From: Pomphorhynchus laevis
Taxonomy: Eukaryota > Acanthocephala > Palaeacanthocephala > Echinorhynchida > Pomphorhynchidae
Assembly: GCA_012934845.2 (NCBI GenBank)
Contig: WNNJ02001031.1
Coordinates: 51,860 to 115,859, forward strand
Length of the DNA: 64,000 nt
Reading direction: 5' to 3'
Positions 35,001-46,249 of the stretch are shown one piece after another; the first letter of the stretch is position 1; each line of letters begins with the position of its first letter. Below the pieces are notes generated by a model. The model did not search any database, was not told the origin of the DNA, and saw only the letters and a program-made list of their open reading frames with translations. Position numbers and translations under genes: made by a program.

Positions 35001-35915
35001 AATGTGGTTGGATAGGATTATAATCCCAAAGAGCTTGAGATTGGAGGTAATACAATGGCTGCACTAAGGTCACGCAGGTGAGAGAGCTTCAAAGGAACAT
35101 TGTAGGGCTTACGTCTGGTGGCCCGGTATTGATGTTGAGGTCTAACTATCAGTTAAAAGATGTAATGAATGTTAAAGACATCAGATATCAAATATACCTG
35201 CACAACCATTGTATATGTGGGACGTACCTACTGAACATTGACAAATATTACACATCGATATTGCAGGCCCTTGTAAAGGATCATACTGGTTAGTATTAAT
35301 TGATGCAGGCACGAAGTGGCCAGAAGTGTGGCCCATATTATAAACTACCAGTAATGCTATAATTGACCGTTTGCCAGAAATGTTTGCGCGCTTTGGAATC
35401 CCTAAAATATTGTAAGCGATAACGGATCCCAATTCTGTTCATATGAATTTGGACAGTATTGCAAAAAATAACGGCATTCGACATGTCAAAACGACACCTC
35501 ACAACCCACAGTGTAATGGATTAGCTGAACGCTTTATCCGCACCTTCAAGGAAAGGTGTTTAAGTCCCTACGGACCACTAGACAAAAGAAGAATACATCA
35601 ATTGTTGCTCACATACAGAAATACGCCACATTCGACAACCGGGAAAGAGCCTTCGATAATAATGATGGGGCGCCGTCTACTAGTACGTTTCGATCGAATA
35701 CGTGAACAATTAAAAAGAAATAACGCAAAAAAGACGTCAAATACAGAAACAATATAAGGACACGAAAGCTAAATATCGTGAATTTGTACCCGGCCAGAAA
35801 GTTTGGACACTAAGCGCTGATGAAAATAAAGATTGAACTGGCACAACAATTATGAACAGAACAGGATGGCAATCATACCGTATAAGTATTTAGAACTTAC
35901 CAAATAAAAAATAAC
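31530..35915 (+). mobile_element. Ty3/Gypsy LTR-retrotransposon fossil nested in PLE A
   Basis: In order: an inverted LTR piece (about 31530-31700), an AT spacer, an LTR end (about 31830-32012), a primer-binding-like 'ttggcgacgaggg' (about 32016), a gag-like region (32020-32760), a nucleocapsid knuckle region (about 32800-32910), protease with 'FDTGASVSIIP' (about 33070), RT (about 33480-34150), RNase H (about 34160-34640), and integrase zinc-binding and core (about 34690-35750). It is broken, with more than ten interruptions. No 3' LTR is seen. The insertion is younger than its host PLE A copy. Confidence 0.85.
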
Positions 35916-35924
35916 AATTATTGC

Positions 35925-37769
35925 TAAAGCAAGTAATAACTTTGTCTTCTGTTATAAAAAGCTTTATTATGATATACTAATAAAAGAAGCAAATTATAAT
36001 GATTAAAATGTAATTGCAACATATAAATGTTGTGATTTAAGTTTAGAAACAATTATTACAAGGCATTGTTCTAAATTGGATAAAACGGGTATAAAGGTGG
36101 AATCAGATAATAAAACTATACATATATTATATTGGAATCCAAAATTACATAAAGATTCAATTACGCAAAGGTTCATATGCAGTTCTTTTAAATGTACATC
36201 AAAATCCTTCCCTGTTTATATATTATGAAATAGTTAAAGTAATTAAAACGCACTTTAAAAATATTGTAAGGTATTCGAAATTAATACTGGTAGAAAGCAC
36301 TATTTTAGTATTAATTCTACAACCAAAATTCTACAATAGAATTTTTCAACAACCAAAATAGATAAAATTTCAAAATATAAATACTTACGATTTTTGTACG
36401 CTTTATACAAATTTAGATTTAACAGATATTAAAGAAGAGTTAGAAAAATTAAATAACCTTATATTAAGAAATAAATATACATAAATGTGTTATAATAACT
36501 ATAGCGCATATCGATCAAAAATTAAACCATCAAGTAAATATAAATATATGAAAAAAATTGAATTATTAAAATCCTTAATTGTTTTAATAAATCAAAATTA
36601 TTTTAATGCAGGGACATCTATATTTAAACAAATATAAGGTGTTCCAATGGGATGCAATAGTAGCCTAATTATAGCTGGCTTACTTTTAAGCTTTTTAGAA
36701 TATGAATTGGTTCATAACTGTATAACAAGTAAATCTAAATTATATAAAGATATGAAATATATGTTTCGATATATTGATGATACATGTATTTAACTCTAAT
36801 AATTTTTATCTAAAGTGGTAAGCAAATTTTTTCAGGTAGCCTTATTCTTAATACAACTAATATTGATGATAAAGAAAACATAGATATAGATATGAACATC
36901 AAATTAATTTCTATTAATACTATTATTAATTTATATCGTAAAGATGACATATTTAAATTTACAAGAAACACTACAAATACCATAAATAACTTTTGCATGA
37001 AAGTTATTTCAAAGTTCTTAATAAAACCCATATTGATGATAAAGAAGGTATATATCTAGATATAAATATTAAATTAACATCAATTTAAACTACTATTAAT
37101 TTATATCGTAAAGATGACATATTTAAATTTACAAGAAACATATTTTTGCATGAGCATTCATGCATACCATATAATATAAAATATAATACATTAAATAATG
37201 AAATTTTAAGAATTGCAACAGTATGTAATGATATTGGCTTTCTTCAAAATCATTTAAATAATTTAATAGATACATATTTTAAACTAGGTTACTATAAAAA
37301 ATACCATCAAACAGAAAACAGTAAAATATATAAATCAACACAATAATATAAAGAATAAATTTAAACTCTTAAGTGGCAAATTTTTATGGATGGATAATAA
37401 ATAATTATAATATAAGATATGATAAATAATATACTTTGTATTAGAATAAGATACAAGATAATCAAATTTCATCAGAGGAACCACGTCATTAGCGTGCATT
37501 TGGCCCGACTGCAATGTTGGGTTGAGGAATATGAGCCGAAACCTGATAACATAGCAGTCCCTCCTGATGACCTCTAATCGTTATTCTGAACCATCGTATA
37601 TTATTTATTAGTCAATTCGTAAAAATTGACTTTTATTTTAAATTTCAATTTTTATTTTAACTTGAAATAAATATAAATTCTATAAAATCTTATATAATTA
37701 TTTATTATTTATCTATATATATTTGTATTTAGTACGATATACGTAGACTCAGTTATCTGACCTGATTTG
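35925..37769 (+). mobile_element. PLE family A, 3' part of the copy split by the Ty3/Gypsy fossil
   Basis: It resumes at the 'IDKASNNFVF' region, followed by the RT blocks 'LYWNPKLHKDSITQRFIC' (about 36125-36180), the 'LYTNLDLTDI' motif (about 36400), 'GVPMGCNSSLIIAGL' (about 36638-36685) and 'YMFRYIDDT' (about 36757). The C-terminus and the complete 3' tail follow, ending 'acgtagactcagttatctga' at about 37760. It is much more decayed than the copy at 48908-50966. A 170-bp direct duplication around 'tattgatgataaagaa' (36861 and 37031) lies in the C-terminal region. Confidence 0.8.
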
Positions 37770-37859
37770 TACTATATAAAAATAATTAAATAATAATACA
37801 TTTTGTATTCTTAAGATTTTATATAATTTAGATTTATATACAAAGTGAGAATCTTAAAA

Positions 37860-38012
37860 AAATTAAATTTCTGAGACTTGATTAATAAATAATATAAGAT
37901 TTATCATAATTGAGACTAGAGGTTATCAGCAGTAGAAAATGCTATGTTATTAAGTTTCAACCTTTATTCTTTGACTCAACATAACAGCGATATTAAAATA
38001 TTAATTTCCTAA
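37860..38012 (-). mobile_element. PLE family A, degraded solo 3' end
   Basis: In reverse it reads 'cgctgttatgttgagtcaaa', then 'gaaacttaataacatagca' and 'ctgataacctctagtctc', the structured element and following tail of family A. The stem 'gttatg/cataac' is kept despite base changes. Confidence 0.6.
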
Positions 38013-38539
38013 ATCTATATTTTAACATCTATCGATGTTAAAATATTAATTTTTATATCGGGAGAATAATTCTATAAGAGTGACGATTTTTCCGAAAACA
38101 CGTTCTATAAAAGTGAACAGAACGTAAGTCTTTTTCTTGACAGAAAAACTAAATTTTATCAGCTGTTATCCAAATATAATGAAAAGTTTTGGGAAAAAGT
38201 ATTTTGAACTTTCTTAGTTCCCATATATTTATAAAAAACTAATATAAGTGGATTTAAAAAAAAAATTTTTATTCGATCATATAGGAAACTATCAAGTAAA
38301 CTTACATGCTAAGAACGTAAAAGTTAAAAATACTATTTATGTTATTATATTAAACATTACCTAGTGTCTACCTTCTGTATAGCGACGTGTATTATTTATG
38401 TTATTATATTAAACATTACCTAGTGCCTACCTTCTGTATAACGATGTATATGTCCTTGGTCATCACAGATTGAATTACCATCTCGCATTCGATGATCATT
38501 TGACGAAAACGGACATAGATATTCCTAATAGAAAATAAA
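38013..38539. other. Intron spacer with a 59-bp tandem duplication
   Basis: 38334-38392 and 38393-38451 are two nearly identical 59-bp units (with 'aaacattacctagtg'). No other feature is recognised. Confidence 0.6.
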
Positions 38540-38790
38540 ATTTATGCTCACGTGCTATGGCTTAGCAGATATGACAGCAGAAATGACTATACACATAAAA
38601 AATAGTTTTACTTTAAATTTAAATTTTAAATTTTAACTTGATATAACTTATATGAAATCTTATATAAAATTATGAGATAATTTATAATTATTTATTATTT
38701 AAATAATTATTATTTAATTATTTTTATTTATAACTGTGTTTAATTTATAAATAATTTAATGTACGTAGACTTAGTTAGTTGATCTGATTT
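38540..38790 (+). mobile_element. PLE family A, degraded solo 3' end
   Basis: It starts near the structured element ('gtgctatggcttagcagata') and ends 'acgtagacttagttagttga' (38763-38782). It stops about 60 bp before a sodium-channel exon. Confidence 0.6.
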
Positions 38791-38848
38791 TTAAACAGTG
38801 TCATCTTTTCTGTTTGCTTAAATCTGCTTTTTTTATCTGTAATTTTAG

Positions 38849-38967
38849 ACATTTCTAGTCATCAATAAATCGTGGATAATTCACAGATTTTCTGCGGAAA
38901 AATCACTTGGAATGTGGGATCCATTTTCTTCACTGAGAGTATTTTGCATCAGAATGTATACAAATGC
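38849..38967 (+). CDS. Voltage-gated sodium channel alpha subunit, exon 2 (pre-S1)
   Basis: Acceptor aattttag (38841-38848) and donor GC|gtatcc (38968). The 39 complete codons start 'TFLVINKSWIIHRFSAEKSL' and continue 'GMWDPFSSLRVFCIRMYTN', plus two bases of the next codon. This is the conserved stretch just before transmembrane segment S1 in Nav channels (compare 'TFVVVSKGKDIFRFSA' and 'LDPFNPIRRVAI' in Drosophila para, from memory). It joins exon 1 in phase 0 and exon 3 in phase 2 (GC|T gives Ala). The +1 and +2 reading frames over this exon are shadows. The donor is a weak match to consensus after the GT. Confidence 0.92.
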
Positions 38968-39440
38968 GTATCCTTTCATTCTCGTTTTGTATATACAATT
39001 AAAATAGTTTTGCAATTTCAAGTGGCATACATTTTCGGCTGCAGTTTTGTACCCATCGTAGATTCGGGTTTTTGTATTATCATAGTTGATTATCATAATG
39101 AACTATTATTACACCTTCCAAAAAATGCAATGTAGAAACGTTTACTTCGAAGTTATCATCAAATTGCAATGGTCACGAGCCATTCAATATAATAAATAAA
39201 TCGTTTATTTTTATCTAACGTAATAATTATAAACATCTTTATTTTCAGTTGTACGTTAAACGATACAAGTAAAACTATTTGGGAAGATTTGACTAATTCA
39301 TGACAAACGCAAATTTTTCTGAGACTACATAATTTAAAAATATTATTTAAAAAGTAAATTAAATAAGTAAATTATTATTAGATAACTTCCGATAACGCTT
39401 AGTTCATTTTTAATAATTAATACAATTTGAGAAAATACAC
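38968..39440. other. Start of the long sodium-channel intron, nothing recognised
   Basis: AT-rich noncoding sequence, about 470 bp, before the first PLE piece. Confidence 0.4.
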
Positions 39441-39665
39441 GTTGTAATATTGTTGTTACACCTGTCTTGAGACACATTGATGTACTCATATATAATCAAA
39501 GTCGCTACGTATGCCCAGTTCTCCTATGCGTGAAGGACAAATTTTTACAAAAGTATACGCGTTTCGATCTAACGGAGCTCATCAGTACCGTGACTCAAAT
39601 AATTATTCATAGGCATCTTAATACACGCTTAAATAGTGTTTAAAGCTCGAAAAGCAGATCTACCC
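39441..39665 (-). mobile_element. PLE family E, solo 3' end
   Basis: The reverse complement matches 14880-15065: 'attaagcgtgtt'-type start, the hammerhead-like segment and 'gggcatacgtagcgacttt'. No coding sequence is attached. Confidence 0.7.
39549..39591 (-). ncRNA. Hammerhead ribozyme-like fold in PLE E (second copy)
   Basis: On the minus strand the core words CTGATGA (39585-39579) and GAAAC (39565-39561) are intact, with GC then GTA following. Stem I (acggta, 39591-39586) now pairs only at the first three positions. Together with 14971-15012 it defines a consensus with full core and full stems. Confidence 0.5.
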
Positions 39666-39739
39666 TTAATCTGAATCATCAGAGGGTACATATATGTACA
39701 ATATACATATATTTACATATATATAGACAGAATTATTCT

Positions 39740-39900
39740 AATGCCGGAATTGTAACGCGTCATCTGTAAATCATGTCTACAAAACTGTAATTGTATGTAA
39801 ATATTTGTCGTAGATTGTACTACATCACTGACGAGGACCCAGTAAGGGACTGAAACGTTTGCAAAATAAAAATATACATTGCTTTATATCTGGTTACAAC
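39740..39900 (+). mobile_element. Isolated PLE-like 3' end with a hammerhead-like core
   Basis: CTGACGA (39828-39834) and GAAACG (39852-39857) bracket 'ggacccagtaagggact', whose CCC/GGG can pair. It is followed by an A-rich 'caaaataaaaatatac'. Such modules end several PLEs here. No coding sequence is attached, so the family is unknown. Confidence 0.4.
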
Positions 39901-39914
39901 TATATATTTGAAGG

Positions 39915-42200
39915 TAGTACACTTTTCAAGTGACTGCCCGTTGATCTCGATGGAGCCAGGTGTTTGATATTCAAGCTGAAGATAGGCAGTTATAATGTCC
40001 AGCTGCAGTCCATATTGTGATAGGCGATCAGATCAGTTTTGGACTTGCTGTTTGAGGTTTGCACGTGTTTGTGTAGCAAGCATAACATCGTCTGCATATA
40101 AGAGGGTCCATGGGACATCGTTGTTCAGTTTAGAAGTAATTGTATTCATACATAAGATGAATAGCAGGGGTGACAGGTTACTGCCCTGATGAACGTCAAC
40201 CGTGATCGAATATGGTTTGGAATAACCGGTATCACAGCGTACTATACTGGTCGTGCCCGAGTACATGAGTTTAATCCAGGCAACGTACTACTCTATAACA
40301 CCGTGTTGTCGCAGGGAGTATCATATAAGAGAATGTGGCCCCAGATCAAAAGCCTTTTCCAAATCAAAGAAGGTAACATGTAAACTCTGCTGCTTTTCTC
40401 GGTGTTTTTCCATCAATATCCTTACTGCGCGTATGACATCTGTGGTTGATACATTTTTGACAAAACCACATTGTTTAGCGGCGATGTTAGACAGCGCCCT
40501 TAGTCTTTGGTCCAGGACATGCTCAAAAATTTTCATTGTGTGGGATAATAGACGGACATGGCGATAATAGCTACAGCTAGCATTTTCACTTTTCTATTTC
40601 CAGATGGAGATTGTAAACAATCTTTGCCATGCTTTAGTTACTTTGTACTGTGTAATTATTTTGTTGAAAAGATGCGTGAGTAAATTAATGCCTGCAAGTC
40701 CAGTGAGTTTCCAAACTTCGGCAGGAATTCCATCTGATCCGGTAGCTTTTCCGTTTTTCATCTTCCTTACTGACTCAGATACTTCTGTGATTGTATCTCC
40801 GGGAATGGTCCAGAGTTGCATGTCACCATGGGTAGATCAGGATGGGGGAATTCTATGTTACTTATTTCGTTGTAATGTTCACGCCATCTGTCCTGAATTT
40901 CTCTATCATCTCGCAGTATATTTTCATCTTTACTCTTGATTTGGCCAAAGTGAATGATGTCTTTGGCGGCATTTGATCGAGACCTTGCAAGGCGGTATAT
41001 ATCACATTTACCTTCGAGGCTCTAGATTATTGTACAGGTCTGTGATGTAACTGTTTTTGCTTTCTGCCACTTTCATTTTGGCAATCCTCTTTTGTAGACG
41101 GTAACTTTCTTTATATTCTGAGAGCTGAGATAGTTTCCACTTTTTATATGCTTTCTTTTTATCTCGTACAGCTTGTTGGACCTCTTCATTCTATAACTAC
41201 GTTTCTCGGTCAATAAACTTTCGACCTAGCTTGATGACTTCAAGGATCGTTTGGCCCGCATTGAATATATATCGGGTGACAGATTCCCAACACTCGTTAA
41301 CATCCTCTGACAATGATTTGGTATAGATAGCCAAATGGAGAGTAGAGGTTAGTTTATCTCCGCATTCTCGATGTTTCCACCACTTAACATGCGCATGTTT
41401 AGTCGTAGGAAGTATGTTAATTAGCGTTGGTATGAAATAATCCATTATTAGAGGGAGGTGTTGACTATCGTCTGGGTCGAAAAGAATCACTCTGGTGTTC
41501 TTGACTAGTTTAGATCGTTTCGGCGGCATGACCGAAACTCGATCTGTGTCTTGTGGTTTCCACTAGAGTACGTAACTAGGTAAGAGTTTCGTTTGGCGAA
41601 GAAAGTATTGCACAGTGCAAGGTCTTGTGCTTACGCTCAGTTAAGGATCCTTACACCATCTTCATTTAGAGTTCCGATACATAGGCCACCGTGGTATCGT
41701 TGGAACGAGTAATGTTCGGAGCATACATGACCGTTAAAGTCTCCGCCCACGAAGACAATTTCATTTTTCTTGACGGATTGAGTGACGTCGCTGAGTCTTT
41801 GCCAAAACTCGACTTTCTCTTCGTCGGAGCAACTTTGTTGGGGAGCGTATGCTAAGATTATTACTACTCTGAATGTTTTGATATCAAGCGCAGCTGACAT
41901 AATGCGTTGTGAGATTCGCTCTATCGCAGTAATAGATTGTTGCAGGTTGTCTGATAATATAATCCCGACTCCATTTCGCCCATTGATAGTGCCGTGGTAA
42001 TAAAGCTTATACCCATCGCCGATTTCTTTTGATTTGTAACCTTTCCATTTAGTTTCCTGAGCAACTCCAATATCGGCATGACTTTGTTTAAGGTTGGCAG
42101 CTAATTCTATGCTTTTACTGGTTAGTGAACCGATGTTTAGTCACATCAGGCGTAGGTCTTGAGGTTAAACTTGCTTCTTTATCCGATTTCGTCCATGAGT
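39915..42200 (-). mobile_element. RTE-clade LINE (endonuclease and RT)
   Basis: Minus strand, in order: AP-endonuclease from about 42145 ('LNIGSLTSKSIELAANL', 'VAQETKWKGYKSKEIGDG', 'GVGIILSDNL'), then 'FVGGDFNGHVCSEHYSF' (about 41720-41770). A linker follows (41197-41529, 'VKWWKHRECGDKL'). The RT has 'VRKMKNGKATGSDGIPAEVW' (about 40715-40775), 'KQCGFVKNVSTTDVIRAVR' (about 40430-40490), 'FFDLEKAFD' (about 40345), 'VHQGSNLSPLLFILCMNTIT' (about 40135-40195) and 'LLYADDVMLATQTRA' (about 40060-40110). The wording is that of RTE elements. About six frame changes or stops split it, so it is dead. Confidence 0.85.
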
Positions 42201-42534
42201 CAGTAACCTTTTGTTATTTGTCGCGTCATGCGGGATATGGCGCGCGTCGCTTGCAGGGGACGCCCTAGTAATGTAGTATGAGGTTTGAAGAAGAATGTAT
42301 ATTTTCTTTATATACATATATAATGTGTAATTATCACTTAATTAACGGTGCGACAAAACTGATAATTACACAGATTAATATATATAATTTAATCGCAGAA
42401 TCTACGATTATATATAGAACAATTGAGAACAAACCAGACAACGGCTATATATAGTCATGATAAGAAAACAAGCTCGGATCGTGGAATGATTCGGCTATAT
42501 ATTAAAAATAGTATAATAACGAGTCAGTAGTGCA
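42201..42534. other. Spacer between the RTE LINE and PLE F
   Basis: AT-rich spacer with nothing recognised. Short repeats of 'atatatagtc' type are present. Confidence 0.4.
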
Positions 42535-44880
42535 AAAACAGGATTATAAGACGTTTCGCTCTTTTATGGACGTTTATCAATCTAAAAACACAAAATCATC
42601 GCCCCAATACGAGTTTTACAAATATTGTGAACAATTAAAATTTAAATGATAATTATAAATGCAGATTGTGACTACGTCACACCCGGATCCGTTTGGTTAG
42701 GATTACACCCTAGATCTGACTCTGTGTGTAGCCTTCCTATTAGTTTGTATTCCAGCCTAAGTCGATTACGCTCTTTATTTTCATTACTTTTGACAATCAC
42801 GTAGTGCATGCAGTCCATCTCGTTGTGTTCTAGTGCATGTCGTACGGCACCGTCAGTAGGATTTCCTGCTCGAAAATGTAAACGTCTTACGTTTAATCTT
42901 CGGGCTAAATTTAGTCTTGATTGACCTACGTATTGTTTGTGTCACAACTTGCATGTTCCAACATATGTTATACCCCTAGTTTTGCAGTTACACTTCGCTT
43001 TCACATGAACAGTGCCTCCAGTAACACTGTTTTTTATTGTATTGCAATTTGCAATGACCGGGCACGTTTTGCAGCGTTTGTCATTGCAGCTACTACATGC
43101 ATTTTCTTCTATATTCGTCGCTCTATTTGCAGTCAAAATTTTCCCCGTTGATTTTCCCATTTTAAATCTGACATCGATCTTTACATTAAATACTTATATT
43201 TCTTTAATGGTCCAATTAATATTTTGTCGAATACGATCAAGCATTTGATGGTAGGGTATATACAAGATTGACTCATTGTTTGATTTCGTTTGATTTATTT
43301 TTTCAGCGTATTTTTTCTTTACAATTTCCTAACCGCTGTTAACTGCTTTCTTATCATACGTAGAGGGTATCCACTTTCTTTAAATTCGCTCTTAATTGTA
43401 GATAGATGATCTTCTAGAAGTTCTCTTTGTGTACATATTATCCGAGCTCTTAATCCTTCTTTAAAAATTATATTACGTTTGATCGAGTGTGGATAGCAAC
43501 TTTTTTGCATGAATGTGAAGGATATTGACTCTTTCTTCCTATACATTGTAGTTTGAAAACTGTTACCTCTTCGAAAAAATCGATATATCCAAGTAGCTAA
43601 TCGACATTTTGTCCTGAACAAAATTCAATTTTATAGTTTCCTTGACTGATGTTTGAGACTTAAATATCTCGAGAGATTCTACTGTGTCAGGTAAGAAGAG
43701 AGAATATATCGTCGATGTAGCGGAAAAACATTATTGGCTGTATTGTTGAGCATTCAAGTCACATTTCCTCCATATCAGCCATAAATAATGTCGCATACAT
43801 TGGGGTCATCCGTGTTCCCATCGCCGTGCCTGAAATCAGATGGAAATACTCTCCTTCAGATTCTAAGTAACTGTGTAGAAGAATGAACTCAGCAGATGTT
43901 ACTATGAAATTTCTCTAGCGGACCGGAATGCCTGCGTTGTCGATTGTATTTTTTGCGCCCTTAGTTCTATATTCATCGGAATATTCGTGTATAGCGATTC
44001 GACATCTGCTATTACCAAAATGTACTCGCTATTAAGTGAGCTTTTAATAGCTTCAAATCGATTAATAAAATCACTTGTGCAACTGATAAACGACGGTACA
44101 TACGGCATAAGTGCCAATAATTCTCGATGGATAAATTTAGACAGCATTTCAGTTGGAGTCCTAATGCAGTTTACAATGGTCTTTCTATAAGAGGCCTTTG
44201 TACTTTGTGTACTTTTGGAAGAAGGTAAAATTTACCTGGGCGATTATCCAGCGGTTTCATTTTATCAGCATCAGGTAATGATAACATACATCGTGACACT
44301 GTACTATCCAAGTGATCGCGTAATAAACTTGCAACGTTTATACTCTCTTTGATTACTAGCTGATAGACCGTACTGTTCGGAAGTTAACGTCTTGCTTCCT
44401 GTTCATGATCGCTCTTAGTTCAAATAACCGCCTGTGAACCCTTGTCTGCCTTCTTAATTATAATATCAGTTTGTTTTTTAATTCTTTTATAGCTATTGTT
44501 TCTAACTTTGATAGGTTTGACCTGTAATTGTGGCTTTCGCATGTTTGAATATACGTTTGCCACATAACCCTTTTTAACTGCATGATTTTTGTATCCATAC
44601 CATATATCACTGCTTAATTCTTCAAAAGAGAGGATGCTATATTGTATAATGCACATGGTACAACATATCGGTCCATTGCCAACGGATTCATCATAAACGA
44701 CAAACCATAAAAAAGAACTTTTTCCTGAATTGGCGAGATTATAATGCCATCAGAGCGGTCGACTTGTTGTTTTGCTATAATTGTATTTTCATTTTGAAGA
44801 GTTGGCGATTTGTCTCTTGAATTCATTCTAATTTTAAAATCATGTCGACCTATACGACCAGTTGTTAGCTTAAATGATAC
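42535..44880 (-). mobile_element. Penelope-like element, family F (degraded, near full span)
   Basis: Minus-strand order: N-terminal part (44826-44420, with 'IIIKKADKGSQAVI'), a template region, RT with 'ILVIADVESLYTNIPM' (about 44010-43965) and the catalytic DD region (about 43720). The post-RT region (43621-43319) follows, with zinc finger 'CSSCNDKRCKTCPVI' (about 43060-43100) and GIY-YIG 'GITYVGTCKL' with 'QYVGQSRLNLAR' (about 42900-42980). It ends at a 'gataaacgtccataaaagag' and 'cgaaacg' motif (about 42580-42552). At least six interruptions. A short hairpin (44882-44889 with 44902-44909) marks its 5' limit. Confidence 0.8.
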
Positions 44881-45153
44881 TTACGGGATTGGTAAATGCA
44901 GATCCCGTAGTTTTTTAACTTTCTTAATACAACATTAATGGTATAGCTCAGGGTTGAATTGTTCTTTATGTAAAGCATATGAACATTAGTAAAAATTTCT
45001 CAGTAATATATATGGAGAAGGCTACATTCATTCTGAATCTGTCTCAATTTTCTTCAAAATGAATTTTACATATTTATTGTCCACCAATTTTAGATTAACG
45101 GCTGACTTTTTATTTATTTTCAAAGACTTCGGGATAATTTGTCGTTCACAATA
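44881..45153 (-). other. Possible N-terminal PLE F remnant and spacer
   Basis: Minus-strand 45140-45030 can be read as 'LKINKKSAVNLKLVDNKYVK', which could be the PLE F N-terminus. The evidence is weak. Nothing else is recognised. Confidence 0.25.
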
Positions 45154-45201
45154 ATTATACTGTGTCGAGATTATACTGTGTCAAGATTATACTGTGTCAA
45201 A
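45154..45201. repeat. 16-bp tandem repeat, three copies, at the PLE F fold-back
   Basis: The unit 'attatactgtgtcaag' is repeated at 45154, 45170 and 45186. It immediately precedes the RT fragment of PLE F. Confidence 0.85.
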
Positions 45202-45395
45202 CCATAAGAAGAATATATCTTCGATGTAGCGGCAAAACATTATTGGCTGTATTGCTGAGCATTCAAGCCTTTTCTCCACATCAGTCATAAATAATGTCAC
45301 ATACATTGGGGCCATCGCTGTTCCCACCGCCATTCCTAAAATCTGAAGGAAATACTCTACTTCAAATTCTAAGTAATTGTACGACCTATTTGCCG
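45187..45395 (-). mobile_element. PLE family F RT fragment, inverted relative to the next piece
   Basis: Minus strand: 'GMAVGTAMAPMYVTLFM' and 'MFCRYIEDIFFLWF', the PLE RT core with the catalytic Asp pair (E-D in this copy, so inactive). It meets a plus-strand fragment of the same family at about 45395. Confidence 0.75.
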
Positions 45396-45915
45396 CTACA
45401 TCGACGATATATTCTTCTGCCCTGACAAAGTAGAATCTCTCGAGATATTTAAGTCTCAAACATCAGACATATGTTGGAACATGCAAGTTGTGCAACAAAC
45501 AATACGTGGGTCAATCAAGGTTAAATTTAGCGCGATTATTTAACGTAAGACGTCCACATTTTCGAGCAGGAAATTCTACTGACGGTGCCGTACGACATGC
45601 ACTAGAACACAATATGATCGACTACATGCACTACGTGATAGTCCACAGTAATGAAAATGTAGAGCGTAATCGATTATGCTGGAAAACAAACTAATAGGAA
45701 GGCTACACACAGAGTCAGATCTAGGGTATAATCAAGATCAAATGTACGGTGATCCAGGTGTGACGTAGTTACAATATGCATTAATAAAATATTTTTATTT
45801 TAATTTTAATTATTCATAATATTTGTAAAACTCATATTAAGACGATGATTTTGTGTTTTAGAATGATAAAGCTCCATAAAGGAGCGAGACGTCTTATAAT
45901 CCCGTTTTTGCACTA
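45396..45915 (+). mobile_element. PLE family F 3' part (GIY-YIG end), plus strand
   Basis: It begins with the plus-strand 'YIDDIF' codons (about 45396), repeating the same RT point as the minus-strand piece. It then jumps to the GIY-YIG domain 'CNKQYVGQSRLNLARLFNVR' (45488 on) and 'DGAVRHALEHNMIDYMHYV'. It ends with a 'gctccataaaggagcgagac' hairpin (about 45869-45890) and 'gtcttataatcccg', which mirrors the 42540 end of the minus-strand copy. Confidence 0.75.
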
Positions 45916-45920
45916 TATAT

Positions 45921-45978
45921 AATAAAAGTTATCGTTAGAAACCGGTTGTTTTACCGATTTCTAACGATAACTTTTATT
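45921..45978. repeat. Perfect 21-bp hairpin between PLE F and PLE C
   Basis: 45921-45941 and 45958-45978 are exact inverted repeats (arm contains 'gttatcgttagaaa'). The next five bases also pair, with one mismatch. It lies directly outside the PLE F end. Confidence 0.9.
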
Positions 45979-46023
45979 TTTAAGAATGCGCCTTTTTTGA
46001 ATCCGGTACGAACACAGCAATAT

Positions 46024-46059
46024 ACAACAAATCACCCATATATATGGGTGATTTGTTGT
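46024..46059. repeat. Perfect 17-bp palindromic hairpin before PLE C
   Basis: 46024-46040 (acaacaaatcacccata) and 46043-46059 are exact inverted repeats with a 2-base spacer. Confidence 0.9.
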
Positions 46060-46249
46060 TTGAACCGCCTGTTGTGATTCTTTTTCCATTCGGATTCAAT
46101 TTAATAATTATTTAAACAATTTAATTATTGAAGCAACAGAGTTAATGAATGATTTTTAAAAGAAAAACTAGTTTTGGCTGGTGCCTTCTTCAGTTACTAG
46201 AGCTTACCACCATTTCCACGCACTTTGATTCTTATTTTTATTACGTTTC

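Noticed and set aside
38872-39135. ORFs on both strands over the second sodium-channel exon
   Set aside because: The true frame is the one giving 'TFLVINKSWIIHRF' between splice sites. The others are shadows.
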